Assembly (NCBI RefSeq): GCF_037126465.1
Contig: NW_026999320.1
Location: forward strand, 2,790,001 to 2,854,000
DNA length: 64,000 nucleotides
Source: Ornithodoros turicata
Taxonomy: Eukaryota > Arthropoda > Arachnida > Ixodida > Argasidae
Reading direction: 5' to 3'
The notes beneath the pieces were generated by a model. It was not told the DNA's origin. It was given only the letters and a program-made list of their open reading frames with translations, and made no database searches. Of this stretch, positions 21,428-33,493 are shown one piece after another (positions within the stretch are counted from its first letter, which is position 1; the number at the start of each line of letters is the position of its first letter). Position numbers and translations under genes: made by a program.

Positions 21428-22831
21428 AGGGTTGTCAACTGGGATATCCCGAATCCGGAAATCCCGGGGTGCAGGCCAATTTTTGACGTCCGAAGTCCAG
21501 GGATTGCTTCCAGAAAACCCCGTGATTTTGTGAGAGCAAATTTGACAGGAAAATCAAATACCTGATGGCCATCGGTCACAGGCTAACTCCGGCGTAAGAA
21601 AAAAGCCACTTTCTATGACTGGACTTAGCAGATGACCGCTGCCTGCACGTGCGTACAGATATTTGCTGACTGTTCTTTCTTTTAACACAGAAGCTGGACG
21701 GACTTTCAGTTTGGCAGCCAGTATTGGCACAAAAGTTGGACCCGAACTCGGAGACACTATCCTCCACGCTCAGTGCTTTCTCAGGTCCTCTGTTAATCGT
21801 TGTACAATGTGATAACCGCGCAGCGACAGTGTTGGAAACCGTTTAGTGTTTCGTGTCTTTCCATTCGTTTTTGTTGTTATTTCTCTTCTTCATTCAAGTA
21901 GAATGCTACACCGTTTGAGAGAATTATAAAACAATAGTTCCTGCTACTTCAAGTGTAACGGGACTCGCCTTCTTTTCTCGCTCAACAGATGAATGCAGAT
22001 GAACCAAAAAGAAGCGGCATCATCATAGCAGGAAAAAATAAATAAAATGTAACCATTTCGCCGCCACTATTTTACCAGTGCGAATTTTCGAGTGCTTTCC
22101 ATCAGGAAACGGTAGGGTAGACAAAGTGCACATGAACTTCGCACAACACGCCGATATAGTCACTTGAGCTAGGTAAATTGACTTGGAAGTAGAGTGCTGC
22201 ATGGCTTGCGGGACCCGCGGGTGGCGGGTCTAGGTTTTTGGTGTCGTGCGAACAGCGGGTCCGGTGCGGTCGACGCGTTTTACCAAAACACTATTAGAAA
22301 GTACATTGAGTTGCTAATTTTTTTACGCGTCTGTACTGCAGTCGCTCGAAATATGCCGTAAAACGTCGCCAACAAGAGCGCAACAAACGCTCACACCGTT
22401 AGGGAGCACCAGCGCCTGTGTCCTTCCTTTGTCCATTCGGGTTTCGTGTCGTCATGCACAAGCCAACACATGTTTGCACCTTTTACCCCCTGCGCTGACG
22501 TCGAACAAGAAACCATGCACACAGACACATCTAATCATCAGACGGAGACCAGAGAGCACTCTCAATTTACTCGTCAACGTTCATCGCGTTGCGGGTAGCG
22601 GGTCGGGTGCGGGTGAGCATTTGGAAAAAATATGCGGACTGCGGTCGAATGCGGGTCTGAACTTGTAACGAGACGGGGGTTGCGTGTCGGGTGCGGATGT
22701 GAGCTTGCATGTACGGCTCAGTTGCTGGTTAGATAATCCTGACTCACGCAAGACTATACTTGGAAGCACAATGTGAACTCATCACAATCCCGAAATCCCG
22801 GGGCTGCAAAAATGGCTCGGGATTGACAAAC
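21428..22831. mobile_element. Probable hAT-like element with nested GCGGGT-rich repeat
   Basis: The outer ends are TAGGGTTGTCAA and the inverse of TGGGTTTGTCAA. Inside each lies an ATCCCGAAATCCCGGGG-like block in inverted orientation. Flanks ATTAAAAG and ATTATAAT could be a diverged 8 bp target duplication. Between 22200 and 22715 are arrays of GCGGGT/GCGGGTC, probably a second hAT-type element. No transposase frame survives. Confidence 0.5.
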
Positions 22832-23670
22832 CCAATTATAATGTGCATATATAGCGTACGGGGAGAGGGGGCACACCACATTAACATTCTGGAATGCCTA
22901 GGAAAACATCCTGAAACACCCAGAAAATCACCCTGAAAATGTCATAGAGGACGCCACGAGGGCTGCCCAAATCAAGTCCCAGGCTGTTGCAATTGCGGTA
23001 CGAATGATGTCCAGTTGTATGTCATTCGGACTATCCGGGATATCTTATTGCCGACTGATTATACGGTGGTGACATCTGATAGACGTCCTCAGGATGTGCA
23101 TTGGTTATGTGGGTATCCACACCTTCTGTTTCCTGAGAACGAGCACCATTTGGGCAGACCACTCTGCAGACCGTCAGTGCTGCAACATTTGCAATGACAT
23201 CCTGTCCCTTCATTCTCTGGAGTTCAGCCTTGAGCTTGGATTGCCATCGAATACCAGTTCTTCTTGAATACCGGACTTGCTACTGGCTTGGCATAATTCC
23301 TCAACTTCATGTTGTACACGGCATCCCTAACAGTCCAAATGCATGAAATACATCCTTGTACGGATTGACAGTCCCGTAGAGTCCCAGTTCTAGTTGTCCA
23401 CTGCAGCCGTGCGAACTATCAACCTCAACCGCTCTGCTACAGTCAAAGACAACGTTTTCGAACATCTTGCTTTAGAACAAAGAAATCGGTCTGCAAATTT
23501 TCGCCCTTGCGTTATACTAACCAGCATATTTTTCTTTGATGCTCTTTCTCCATGCCCGAAATAGGTATTGAAGATAACGCTACAGGTTCCTGGAGTCTAT
23601 TTCTTGTTGTTGTTGTTTTCTTCAGAGCTGATCGCGATTTGATCGAGCAGTCTGCTCCCATATCTACGTA
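22832..23670. other. Intergenic stretch, no gene recognised
   Basis: Short open frames only. No clear element boundaries were seen. Confidence 0.3.
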
Positions 23671-23955
23671 ACTTTCAGATTCAAAAATAACAAAGACGGT
23701 TAAGAGCATCAACTGTTTACTATATACATAAAAAACAAGACTTTTGTGCAGTAGGCTGCACTTCTTCAGGTTTGAGGACCTATTCCAAGTGGTGAAGCGT
23801 ATATCAAAAAACCACATATATGATATATGCTTCACCACTTGTAACAGGTCCTCAAACCTGAAGAAGTGCAGCCTACTGTACGAAAGTCTCGTTTTTTATG
23901 TATGTAGTAAACAGTTGATGCTCTTAACCGTCTTTGTTATTTTTGATTCTGCATC
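23671..23955. mobile_element. Foldback of two Penelope-like ends
   Basis: Arms of ~135 bp face each other around a TATATGATATATG-type centre near 23818. Each arm contains CTCAAACCTGAAGAAGTGC and AGTAAACAGTTGATGCTC. The arms carry a hammerhead-like core, intact in the right arm. Confidence 0.75.
23854..23894 (+). ncRNA. Hammerhead-ribozyme-like core, second family
   Basis: The order is AAAC, CTGAAGA, A, GTGCAG-CCTA-CTGTAC, GAAA, GTCTC, GTTT. AAAC/GTTT form stem I. GTGCAG/CTGTAC form stem II with one G:U pair. A-G..C-U around a single U could form a minimal stem III. The mirrored copy at 23738-23775 (minus strand) has a perfect GTGCAG/CTGCAC stem but AAAA in place of GAAA. The sequence family differs from that at 16791. 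Confidence 0.5.
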
Positions 23956-24779
23956 GCCGGAAACTTGCACATTGTTTTTTCTTCACGTTCTACGATAACT
24001 TTCAGATCACGGGAACGCCTGCTATGTTTACGGCTGCCGACGGAAGTCTGTTTTTGCTAGTATAACGTCGGGCGATTGTGAATTCAAGAAGAAACTGACT
24101 TCCTCGTTAGCTTTTATGCAACTGATATCCTCTCGAGTTTTGACCCTTTGTATTTTGGCTGGGCTATGAGACTTCTTGCACTGAGGTCGAAATGATTCAA
24201 TTTTCGACTTTCCCAACCATATTTGGCGGCGGCTGTACATTTATCATCTTGACGTGCATTATACCCACATTTGCCAGATCTTCGTTTGGCCGTTTCGCCA
24301 ATTTCTTTACCGTTCCCGGTTCCTTGTATGATTTGAAATTGTCCCGCTCCCTGTCGATGTGCTTTGCGCATTTACACTGCTGTCGTGTCGAGGTGCCTCC
24401 CGCGATCAATTTCTGTAACCGTTTTTCATCTTAGAAGCAAAGTATTATACGGAACATTCGTTCCTCAAGCTCCTCCGCATTCACAGTTCTTTACTTTCAA
24501 TTCCGCTAACCAGTTACTGAAGGGCCCATACTTTTTTGTTGTTGTTGTTGCCTGCTTCGAAAGCAAAATTGGTGTCTGATGACAGTAAAGCATGTCAGGA
24601 AGGCCGGAAACTATAACTCCTTAGGAGTGATCTTGCCGAGTGCTCGGTCGATGCACGTAACATTGCACGTGGTTGGTGCTTCACTTTCGGCAAGGCAAAT
24701 AGAGCCAATTGGGAAGCGAGGAAGCTGCTAAACTCTGGTAACTGCAATGATTACACAGCTACGGTTTATTTACCTCTCC
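23956..24779. other. Intergenic stretch, no gene recognised
   Basis: Overlapping short open frames on both strands between 24028 and 24434 show no motif. Confidence 0.3.
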
Positions 24780-24966
24780 CCCGGCCGAGGGCGCCAGCAG
24801 CTTGGTGGCAGGGTAAAGTTGCCTAGACACGCCGTCTTCCACGGAGACGCTAAGTACTGGGTGCCGTACATCGCACGTTAAAGAGCCCTCATTTGGGCAA
24901 AACCACCGACCGCTGTGGCGTCGCTCATGATCTCAGTTGTCTCGCAACGTCAACTCCCAATTATTA
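24780..24966 (+). repeat. Dispersed tick-type repeat, probable retroelement 3' end
   Basis: Contains CCGTCTTCCACGGAGACG, then TAAGTACTGGGTGCCGT, CGCACGTTAAAGAGCCC and GGCGTCGCTCATGATCTCA. I recall this word order (TAAGT..GGGT, CACGTTAAAGAGCCC, GGCGTC-CTCATA) as a very common tick repeat. That link is memory, not a search. Confidence 0.45.
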
Positions 24967-25036
24967 AATATACCTCTCTCAACGCTGTGATGAACCACCA
25001 CGTCAGTGAATTGCAGTGTAGCAGGTGCTATGGTGT

Positions 25037-25062
25037 CGTGTGTGTGTGTGTGTGTGTGTGTG
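25037..25062 (+). repeat. (GT)n microsatellite
   Basis: About 12 uninterrupted GT units. Confidence 0.9.
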
Positions 25063-25422
25063 ACATGAGCGGTGGCATTAACTGTACCTTGTGATGATGT
25101 GACGTGTTGAGCAGAGACGACACTTCGAATGCTGCGCGAGTTTGCTACGCTCGTCATATTCACGGTCAGCACCTTAAACCCTTCCTGACAAAGATCGTTG
25201 CAAAATAATATTACGCGTCCTTATGCCTGTTTCGCAATGCCGGACTTTAAGTGTCGTGCTTCTGCAGGTTAACTACAACATATCATACTTCATTTTCAAT
25301 AAACTTCATTTATTTTCATAATGAAGGTGCTCTTGATGGCCTGCGGTTTGGAGAACAGCACCGCAGACTCTGGACAAGCACCAGATTTATCATCAACACA
25401 TCTTAGTATTGAGAATGTTTTT

Positions 25423-28225
25423 CATCCGTGTCACATCCCAGCTTCCGTGGTTCTGGATGCAGGGGAGAAGCTAGGATGAAATAAAAATTATACGAAAAGA
25501 AGTCTAGGGGGGTGGGGTGGCAAATAGATCAAGTTGAAGAAGAAAACATCTGTGCCAGTGGCCAGAGTTCGAAGTAGCCCGTCGGTATCGTCGCTCCGCG
25601 CTGCCAGGATCTCCTGCGTGTGACCTCCTGTCTACGAGTTGGAAGTCAGCCGTGAGCATCGATGGTTGAACGCGGGAATTCAAGCGGCGGTGCTGACGTA
25701 GGTAAGAATTGTTAGTATCGTTGTATCACATTTGGCGTTGTTCAGCTCTGAACTCAAAGGTAAGCCGTATCAGACGACCAACCTTCGTGGTTCTGTTGAT
25801 GACCTGTGCACTGAGTCACCCAAAATTGGCCCTCCCGCAAACGTCAGTAACTTTGTACCACAATAGAAGTTCTCCTGTCATATTGTCTTGCATGGGAGTT
25901 ACTATGGGCAAGACTGGCTGGACCTTTAGGCTGGACCTTTTGCGAAGTACCTTTTGCAATGATGCCACACATCATTTTACGGGGCAAACTATTTAAGAGT
26001 ACACAGAAGGACTCACACCGGAGAGAAGCCCTTTGTTTGCAAGATATGCATGAGGGCATTCTCAATCAGCCGCAACCTCACCAGGCACAGTCAGATCCAC
26101 GCAAAAAAATGAATGAATATGCAAAGAGGACTTGCGTCATGCTGCTATTCTTATTTGGCAGAGGAAAATGTACTGTGGAAGGCTCACATATATTGTTGCC
26201 CAGTATAGGTGGCGACTTCATTTGCTTAATAAATGTCAATAAGATTAGCAGCGATTGTCTGCAATCACCCTAGCATCGTCTCCAGCGTCAACAGTACTTG
26301 AACAAGTACTCTTTCTAGGTGGCATTTTACGAATGTGACACTCAGCTTGGTGCAATCTTGTCATATTTTTGTCGAGCAAGGGCGTCTCTGCGAGAGTGCC
26401 TCTCCCTATGATACACCCATTTTGCTCTGGTGGATGAGAGTATCTCAGAATGGGGAGGGGGGGGGGGGGTCAATTGGTAGATCACTGGTTAAAGGGGCAC
26501 TAAAGCACTTTACTAGATTTAGAGTGGACCCGATGAAAGCAAGGGGATCAAACAATAAAAATAGCTGTGAACTAAGCTCAGCGAGCTCGGTCAACCAGAA
26601 GGAGCATTAGCAAAGAGAAGAAATTCGCTCTAACCTCTATATTCTCCCCGTATGTCATACCGCTTACGTGGCTACTTTACGCCCTCTGGCAGCTAATCGC
26701 TACAAAACTTACGCGGGTGACGTTTCTCATTTACAGCAAATGATCTGTCGCGAGCCAGCGCGGAGAGTTTCAGCTTTTGCACCAGTGTCGCACGGACTAT
26801 ATCTGCTGAATCATTTTGGGAAGCCAGCGTCATGTGTATGCTAAGTGGCCTCAGAGAAAGAGAGCGCAAAATGGTTAGCCGTACATCGGTGATCAAACCG
26901 CTGTCCTACAATGCAATGCCCCCGTGCATGCAACAATATGTTTCTGGAGTTTCATCAGAAGTTGCGCCGTATGGGAAAGCTCCGCCGACAACCACGCCGC
27001 AGACCATGCTCGCAGTATTGGTAACACGAACTGGTAAGCGGTGCTATCTTTGGAGTGCGTCTCCTGTGTAATGCATTATTTGATATTTCGCATGTTATCT
27101 TTATAACAACTCAGGTGTCTGCGCGGAGGATGCGTGAGCCTGACTACATAGGCGGAAAGCATGTGCTGCCTCCAATATCTATATACACAATGCTGAGATG
27201 GACGAGGAGAGCGCGAAAAAGTTCATACCAGAGCACGAGGAGTTCAGCGCGAGTTTTCGAAATGAGGTGATGTTAAACGTTGTAAACCGTTACCTGTGGC
27301 AGCCTTGAGTGAAAAGTGGGAAAGAAGGAAACGAGTAGGTACAAATTTCCACAAGAATAAAGAACCCGCGAGATACGTTGTGCCTGTTGTATCGATAAAC
27401 TCATGGTTCCGTTCCGATTTTGACACATCCGACTCTGACAGAGCTACTGATTTCATGGATAATATTTATATCTCCTCTTTCAGGCAGTACCGGTTCACAA
27501 CTTACAGACAGTGTGTGTTATGCGTGTCGGAATGTCTGGGTGAGTTCACCAGGAAGCCTCTGTCATCCTGCGCAGTTGACGTTATTAGGAAACACTTTCC
27601 TTGAATTGTCCATTGGGGCTTTCATTATCCCAGAAAAAGTGAATAAACGTATTAGTATATCACAGAACATGTTCATTCTGCTGATAGCTACCAGTATCCC
27701 GCACCGTATATTACGTCATTCACATATCATTTTCCCAAGGCATTTCGGAGTATATGCAGCTTGTGTGTGCAGTTGGGGGGAACATATATTTCTTTGTTTT
27801 CTACAGCATGGAATGATACAATGTACTTATTTGTAACAAGTTTGCAGAATGCACCAATTGAATGCAGTTTCCGTCTGATACGGCTTACCTTTCTGTTGAG
27901 ATCTGAACAACGCCAAATGTGATGCAACGATACTAACAATTCTTACCTACGTCAGCACCGCCGCTTGAATTCCCACGTTCAGCAATCGATGCTCACGGCT
28001 GACTTCCAACTCGTTGACAGGAGGTCACACGCTGGAGATCCTGGCAGCGCGGAGCGACGATACCGACGGGCTACTTCGAACTCTGGCCACTGGCACAGAT
28101 GTTTTCTTCTTCAACTTGATCTATTTGCCACCCCACCCCCTAGACTTCTTTTCGTATATTTTTTTATTTTATCCTAGCTTCTCCCCTGCATCCAGAACCA
28201 CGGAAGCTGGGATGTGACACGGATG
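25423..28225. mobile_element. 2.8 kb element with ~355 bp terminal inverted arms
   Basis: Arms at 25423-25783 and 27872-28225 start CATCCGTGTCACATCCCAGC and are closely matching inverted copies. Both even encode the same short peptide opening (HIWRCS-LN-KVSRIRR). The 2.1 kb interior has no transposase. It holds a Krueppel-type zinc finger fragment, a G run at about 26456-26469 and a solo TTAA-type transposon end at 26489. No clear target duplication was seen. Confidence 0.85.
25963..26100 (+). pseudogene. C2H2 (Krueppel-type) zinc finger fragment
   Basis: One frame reads [20 protein letters not shown], then [16 protein letters not shown] and TRHSQIH. That is the end of one finger (L-x2-H-x3-H), the canonical TGEKP linker and one complete C-x2-C-x12-H-x3-H finger. 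Such tandem fingers bind DNA. The first finger lacks its Cys pair and the frame closes right after the second, so this is a fragment of a larger gene. It lies between long inverted arms, which suggests capture by the element. A decayed host exon into which the arms inserted is the alternative. Confidence 0.7.
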
Positions 28226-28309
28226 CATTTTTTTGAAGATACTAGTACACATTTTTCGGCGCTATATTCATTAACACAACAGTCATAACATGGCCATCAC
28301 AAAACTTGA

Positions 28310-28446
28310 AGAGAAGTCGGCCCAGGACGCATACTAATCCCGCTGTCCCCCACTCCTTCCTGCTGTCCTCTCTCCATCTGTCCACATCTGCACGCCGCCC
28401 AGTTGCCACAGTTGCTTCGCAGCACTAACACGCAATAAAGAAAAAG
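28310..28446 (+). mobile_element. tRNA-derived SINE, 5'-truncated
   Basis: Body reads GTCGGCCCAGGACGCATACT, CCCCCACTCCTTCCTGCTGT, then CCACAGTTGCTTCGCAGC and an AATAAAG end. It matches the body of the full copy at 62020-62283 but lacks the tRNA-like head. Confidence 0.75.
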
Positions 28447-30055
28447 CTTGAAGAGATGTATATCTATGGCTACAATAATGTTGGCCATGCCGTCGACTGC
28501 AAGCAGTGACTGAGTACAATTATTTTCTAGCAGTGTTTTTCAGATGTGGTGTCGTTTTGTATGGTAATATTTATTGTGACCAATGCCAGTGTCATATATT
28601 ACACCACTTCTGCTTCTGCAGACTCTAAAGAACGTTCCTCCTGGCATGCCACGTCATGCCCGCTATCTCCATGGTGATAAAATAGAGCAAGTTGCCATGC
28701 AGAAGTACATACTTAGAGGATCTCGTGAACACATCTGTAAACACTATCAGCACCAGCCTCAGTAGATATGCATAGCAGAAGACAATGGAGTGAATTTTGA
28801 GCAGCAATTCTGTGGCACTAGAGGTTTTAGAAATACCGCTCATTCTTACAGAAAGGGGTTGGAGTGGCTAAAGGGCCATTTTTACAACTTCATATCTATT
28901 ACCTCAAATGCCACACGAAGTACCTTTTGCTGGACTTGACTAAATACATGCCGGCAGCCCTGTGTGCATTAAAAAGAGCGCTCGACAGCAAAAATTTCAG
29001 TTAGTTCAATAATTAATTTTACTGGAATTAAGATTTTAAACTTTTTTTTATGCTCCCAAATGCAGCTGCCATGCCAAACCCATTTACACCATGTTTATGG
29101 TAGCACAGTTTTAAACGTTCAAAATCTGAAACACCGAGCTAATTCTGCTTTTGTATATCGTCGTGGCGGAAGTTGAATGGTGAACCTTATGCAACTGCGG
29201 AACAACTAATTAACTAGCACTCGACCATTAACTTTGTAATTAGCGGCCCCTAGGAGAGACTGAAATAGTAGAATTAGGGCCATCGTCGGAAACATCCATG
29301 CCATTCGGAAAAACCTCAAAATAGGTGCCTGTGTGCTCAGATATCGAATGGACAAAGATTTCATGGAAATGTAGTGGAAATGAAGAAAGTGCTGATTGAA
29401 GTGCCCCAGAACAAGGATGAAAATACCACGGGATGAGTTACACGTTCCAAGCTGACTGATTGATTGGAGCAGATGCCCAGGTAAGCCGTTCCGGTGCAGT
29501 GATTGCAGATAGTCGGCTTGTCATTTCTAGGTTTTGAATGAAAAATCTCTCTTGATTGAAAAAGACAGTGTCTAATATCTGCCAATAATACCCGTTGTGC
29601 CCATGCGATATCAATGATTATGTTTAATATTGAAGACTTGATGCCTTGGGTCTGATGTACCTTGTGACAAGTGAAGATTACACCGAAGGCATACCACTTG
29701 TAACGCCAAAGCCACGTTGAGCATTTCTGCGGGTACCGCATCGTGTCGTCTGCAGTGCAGCCACATCAGGACACTGTTAACATTGCACAATAAAATTACA
29801 ACAAGACTAAATGCATTAATGAAGTCCTTACCAGGACTTCCGATGCACATCAAGGTTCCCGCTCCATTTCTGCGGCATCTGAAATGTTCACACTTTTGTC
29901 ACATACATATGAGCAGTGCTCAAATGCATCTCATAAGCCCACTGTCACTAAAATAAGCTGGAGGAGCACATCCTTGAGAACATATACATGGTTACGAAAC
30001 TGGTTAGAAACACTGTTACGAAACTGGCCATAGCGCTTCTCAAACAACAATAAAT

Positions 30056-30161
30056 GAAAACCGGAGGCTTTCTTTCTGGTACTTGAGTTACAGCCAAGTG
30101 CTACATCAAAGGTAGCACCTGTTTCTAACTCAAGTGACACAAACAAGCCTCCATTTTCAAT
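30056..30161. repeat. Foldback, ~40 bp arms
   Basis: GAAAACCGGAGGCTT and TACTTGAGTTA on the left pair with AACTCAAGT and AAGCCTCCATTTTC on the right. Confidence 0.65.
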
Positions 30162-30354
30162 TCATCGTTCTCCTTGTTGAATGCTATGGTTTTTAATGAC
30201 ACACTCTGTACACATAAAGTGTGACTTTTTCGGGTTAGATGACATCCCAGATTTGGGAGGCAAACATCGGGTGTTTTTTTTTTTTAATTCGTGAAGAAAT
30301 TCGGGTGCTGTTAATAGACGATATGTATAAATCCCAGTAACCAGAGTGACATGG

Positions 30355-30457
30355 TGTACCCTGGTAGCCTGTTCGTTCCCCGTGCACCTTCCTTCTTTCC
30401 GAGGCCGATGACACTAGGAAGGAGGGAGAGAGCATCGGGGAACAAACGGGCTCCCAT
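30355..30457. repeat. Foldback, ~40 bp arms
   Basis: GTAGCCTGTTCGTTCCCCG and CCTTCCTTCTTTCC on the left pair with GGAAGGAGGG and CGGGGAACAAACGGGCTCC on the right. Confidence 0.7.
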
Positions 30458-31020
30458 GATGCATCGCTTAGCGCTGGCTTCTTGGATTTATGCATGTTGT
30501 CAATTCATCTCGAGTGATCGGCTTGCACAAGCTGGCCGACCTGAAGTGATTGAGCGCTACAGTTAATGACCAGTATTCTAAACTGTCTTTTTGGCCTACT
30601 GCCTAATAAATAATAGGGGCTGGTGACAGCTGTGAAATATAATCGCCAAAGTGACACCTCTCTCTCTTTCTTTACAAGTCTCACACTAGCAGAATCTTTT
30701 GAGCTCTCAAACAGCATCTCAGGGAAACGACAAAATGGATGTTGCTGACCTGCACAGGCTGGGAATCCGGGGAGGGAATGGTGTAACTCCAATTGGCAGA
30801 CAAATAGAAAAGATTAGCACACCTCGAGAGATTCCAATGCCAGTTTCCAATGCGCCTCCTCTGTCAGTCTCCCAGGCTATGCCACATAATTTACTTGGGC
30901 TCTGTCGAACACGTACACAAGTGATCGAGGTACAACAACCACGTACATCAAATGGTCTTGTGTTGTTATGAAATTTCCCAAATTTGAAATGATGGCTTAA
31001 TCGAGCTGATTGCAGTTTGA

Positions 31021-31041
31021 CCCCCCCCCCCCCCCCCCCCC
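31021..31041 (+). repeat. Homopolymer of 21 C
   Basis: Uninterrupted C tract. Its length in the assembly may be unreliable. Confidence 0.85.
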
Positions 31042-33099
31042 ATGGCATAGCTACATATCTGGACCGCAGCCAGTAGAGCAACATTTCTCACTGTCAGCTG
31101 TCACACCAGTCTGACGCAAATTTTCGTTGAAGCATTTGGCTCTAGTACAGAAATGACAACAGTGTAGTGCTACACTTCTTCCACAGTTATGCCTTGCTTA
31201 CGGCATTGTGAAAGAAAAAATCTGACCATAAATAACTCATGTCACGTTGTCCTTTCATCAAGAATTTCCCAAGGTTCTGCTGATCTCAGTACTGCCAGAA
31301 GACTTCCAACTTAATTAGTTATTGCAGTTATGTAAATAATAGACATAAATATGTATCACACAAAGTACACAAAGTAGTACACTTACACAAAGTAATCAAT
31401 GTATTTTAATTAAGTAGCCGTCTGGTAGTTCTATACTACCTCACACAAAATATTTGCTTACACGTAGGTCAGACCTGCAAAAACAGCCTTTGTGGTATCA
31501 CATAAAATTAAACACCCTGTTTATAATCAACCTCCTGAAGTGAAGCGGTTCTGATGTATGCAGGGTTTAGAGGTACGCAACGGTTTGACTGAAGTCACAT
31601 TCTCAGTACATGACCTTAGTACATTATTTATTAGCATTACTATTAGCACATTACCATGTGCACAGGTAGCCATGAATTCCTCTATGGCACCCAACGTGCT
31701 GTGTACCCGTTTCTTCAGAATGTTCCTCAACAGAGAAATAGCAGAGTATAACTTACGCATATTGCATAGCTAAATTACAACCTCTATATTACCTACATGT
31801 GAAGATCAGGTTCTGACTCAGTATGTTAATGGGTGTAATGTACCTTGTCACGTGAAACCTCCTGCTCCTTCGTTGGACTTTAGGCAGGAGAGCTCCGCAA
31901 TGTGTTTACAATCCTGGCTGCACCTGTGAGGAAAATTCAAAGGCACTATATACTCGTACAGTTGTCTGATTGTGTTCTCCGAGGTGTCCAGCTGAAACTT
32001 CAGCTCCTGGTTTTCCTTTTTCTGCACACCTTCTGCATGTCCAAGTATGAAAATAGCAGTTATGTTGCATAGAGAAAAACGTGAAAGGTTGCAAATTTAA
32101 AAGGCATATCATTGCACCAGTTTGAACGCATACGACTAAGGCAAAGTTAGCCTGTGACCATTGTGAGCACTGTGACCATTATGAGTCAACACCTGCTAAT
32201 TAATAAACCATACCTCGTTAAACCCTAAAATTTCACACTCACCTGCCTAGCTGCTGTGCAGTGCGCCTCGTTCTTTTCTCACGAATAAGTATCAGAGAAG
32301 TTCCTTGTTTGATGTTAACATAGGCACACACTCACACACACCAAGTAAAACCAAGTAAAAGCACTGCAACTTCCCAGTCAACACACATTGTTGGTATAAT
32401 GCAGAATTAACGTTGAATATTGCTGAACAATGTAGAACGTAAAATGCGAACATTGGTTCCGCGCTGATTTTACGTAGTCAGTTCAGCATGTCAAATGTTT
32501 AACGTGAATATAACGTGGATTTGTTGGAGACAAGTTAACAGTAGATTGTCATACGTGGAAACAGCGTCGATAACTGTAATGGAAAGGACAGACGTCGAAT
32601 ATACAACGTTGCCTCTGCGAAAATTTTGCCTCATACCTTTAGCAAAAAGCAGGCTCAAACAATGGGGATCTGCCGCACAAGCCGTTCAACAGCTCTTTAC
32701 CAAGGTCGCTTTTGCGTGATTCTGCTACTGTTAACATTGCGAGATCGTACAAAGAAAATATTAATATGGTAGTAATTCCATACGTGAGAAACCTATAGCT
32801 GATGCGAAACCAGTAGCTGCTCTCCCAGTAATCCAGGCACGGTTATTTTATAAAATTCAGAGAATCTTGAAAATCCTAACTATAATCAAATTGCATTGAT
32901 TTCAAGGAAGAATAAAAGTTTGGGCGTTTGAGCCCCCATTTCTCCGCCATCCTCCTTCACCCCATCCTCTTAACTCTGTCCCCCTGCCGTCTGAGACCCG
33001 CCCCCCCCCCCCAGACACACACACACCGCCGTACCACCGCCAACCTGGCGCCCGGCCACAGGAGAAATCTGCGCAGAAGGCGTATTTTTCGTCAGGCGC

Positions 33100-33300
33100 A
33101 GAAGAGAGAATCACGTGATGCTCTAGCCGGTTGCGCCGCCGTTGCAGTTGCAGCGGTTAATTTCGAATTGTTCCAGACGCCGCTGGAGAATGGAGTCGAG
33201 GACCGTGACGGCGTCTCGATGTCTTGGAGGAATGCGGTAATCCGCAACTTTCAGCGCCTAAAGGGGGCGCTTTGCTGCTCTCAAGATGGCGGCAGAGAGG
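33100..33300 (+). promoter_or_regulatory. GC-rich promoter candidate of the SWIM/YqaJ gene
   Basis: A CpG-rich block holds the E-box palindrome TCACGTGA (33111-33118) and CAAGATGGCGGC (33282-33293), a YY1-type element often found at metazoan start sites. It lies ~200 bp upstream of the first recognisable SWIM gene exon on the same strand. Inference only. Confidence 0.35.
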
Positions 33301-33493
33301 TGATTGTAGAGTTATCGTAAGCTCGTCGATGCGTTGTTGTTTTATGTTGCTCCTATTCAGCCGTAAATCCATGGATGCCGCTCAGAAAGCCTCAGTAAGC
33401 AGTGAACTTGCGATAAGTGCCATTTTCGCTTATATATGAAATAATGGCATCTCTCGGTGCCATGATTCATGCTGCGTTGACAGACGTAGGTGC

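Larger units (their letters stand above)
28447..33099. other. Long stretch without an assigned gene
   Basis: Contains the foldbacks at 30056-30161 and 30355-30457 and a run of 21 C at 31021-31041. A possible exon lies at 28622-28765 (+): after a CTGCAG acceptor it reads NVPPGMPRHARYLHGDKIEQ and ends HQPQ-stop. It has no recognised family and no partner exons. Confidence 0.3.

Noticed and set aside
25037..25062. CRISPR-like or satellite array
   Set aside because: It is a plain GT microsatellite; no spacer-repeat array exists in the window.
29361..29853. Minus-strand frames (VCLRCNLHLS and HQVFNIKHNH) resembling a Mutator-like transposase of another tick family
   Set aside because: Only a few scattered residues fit, and stops and shifts separate them.
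30699..31084. Overlapping frames on both strands
   Set aside because: No motif, partly encoded by a C homopolymer.
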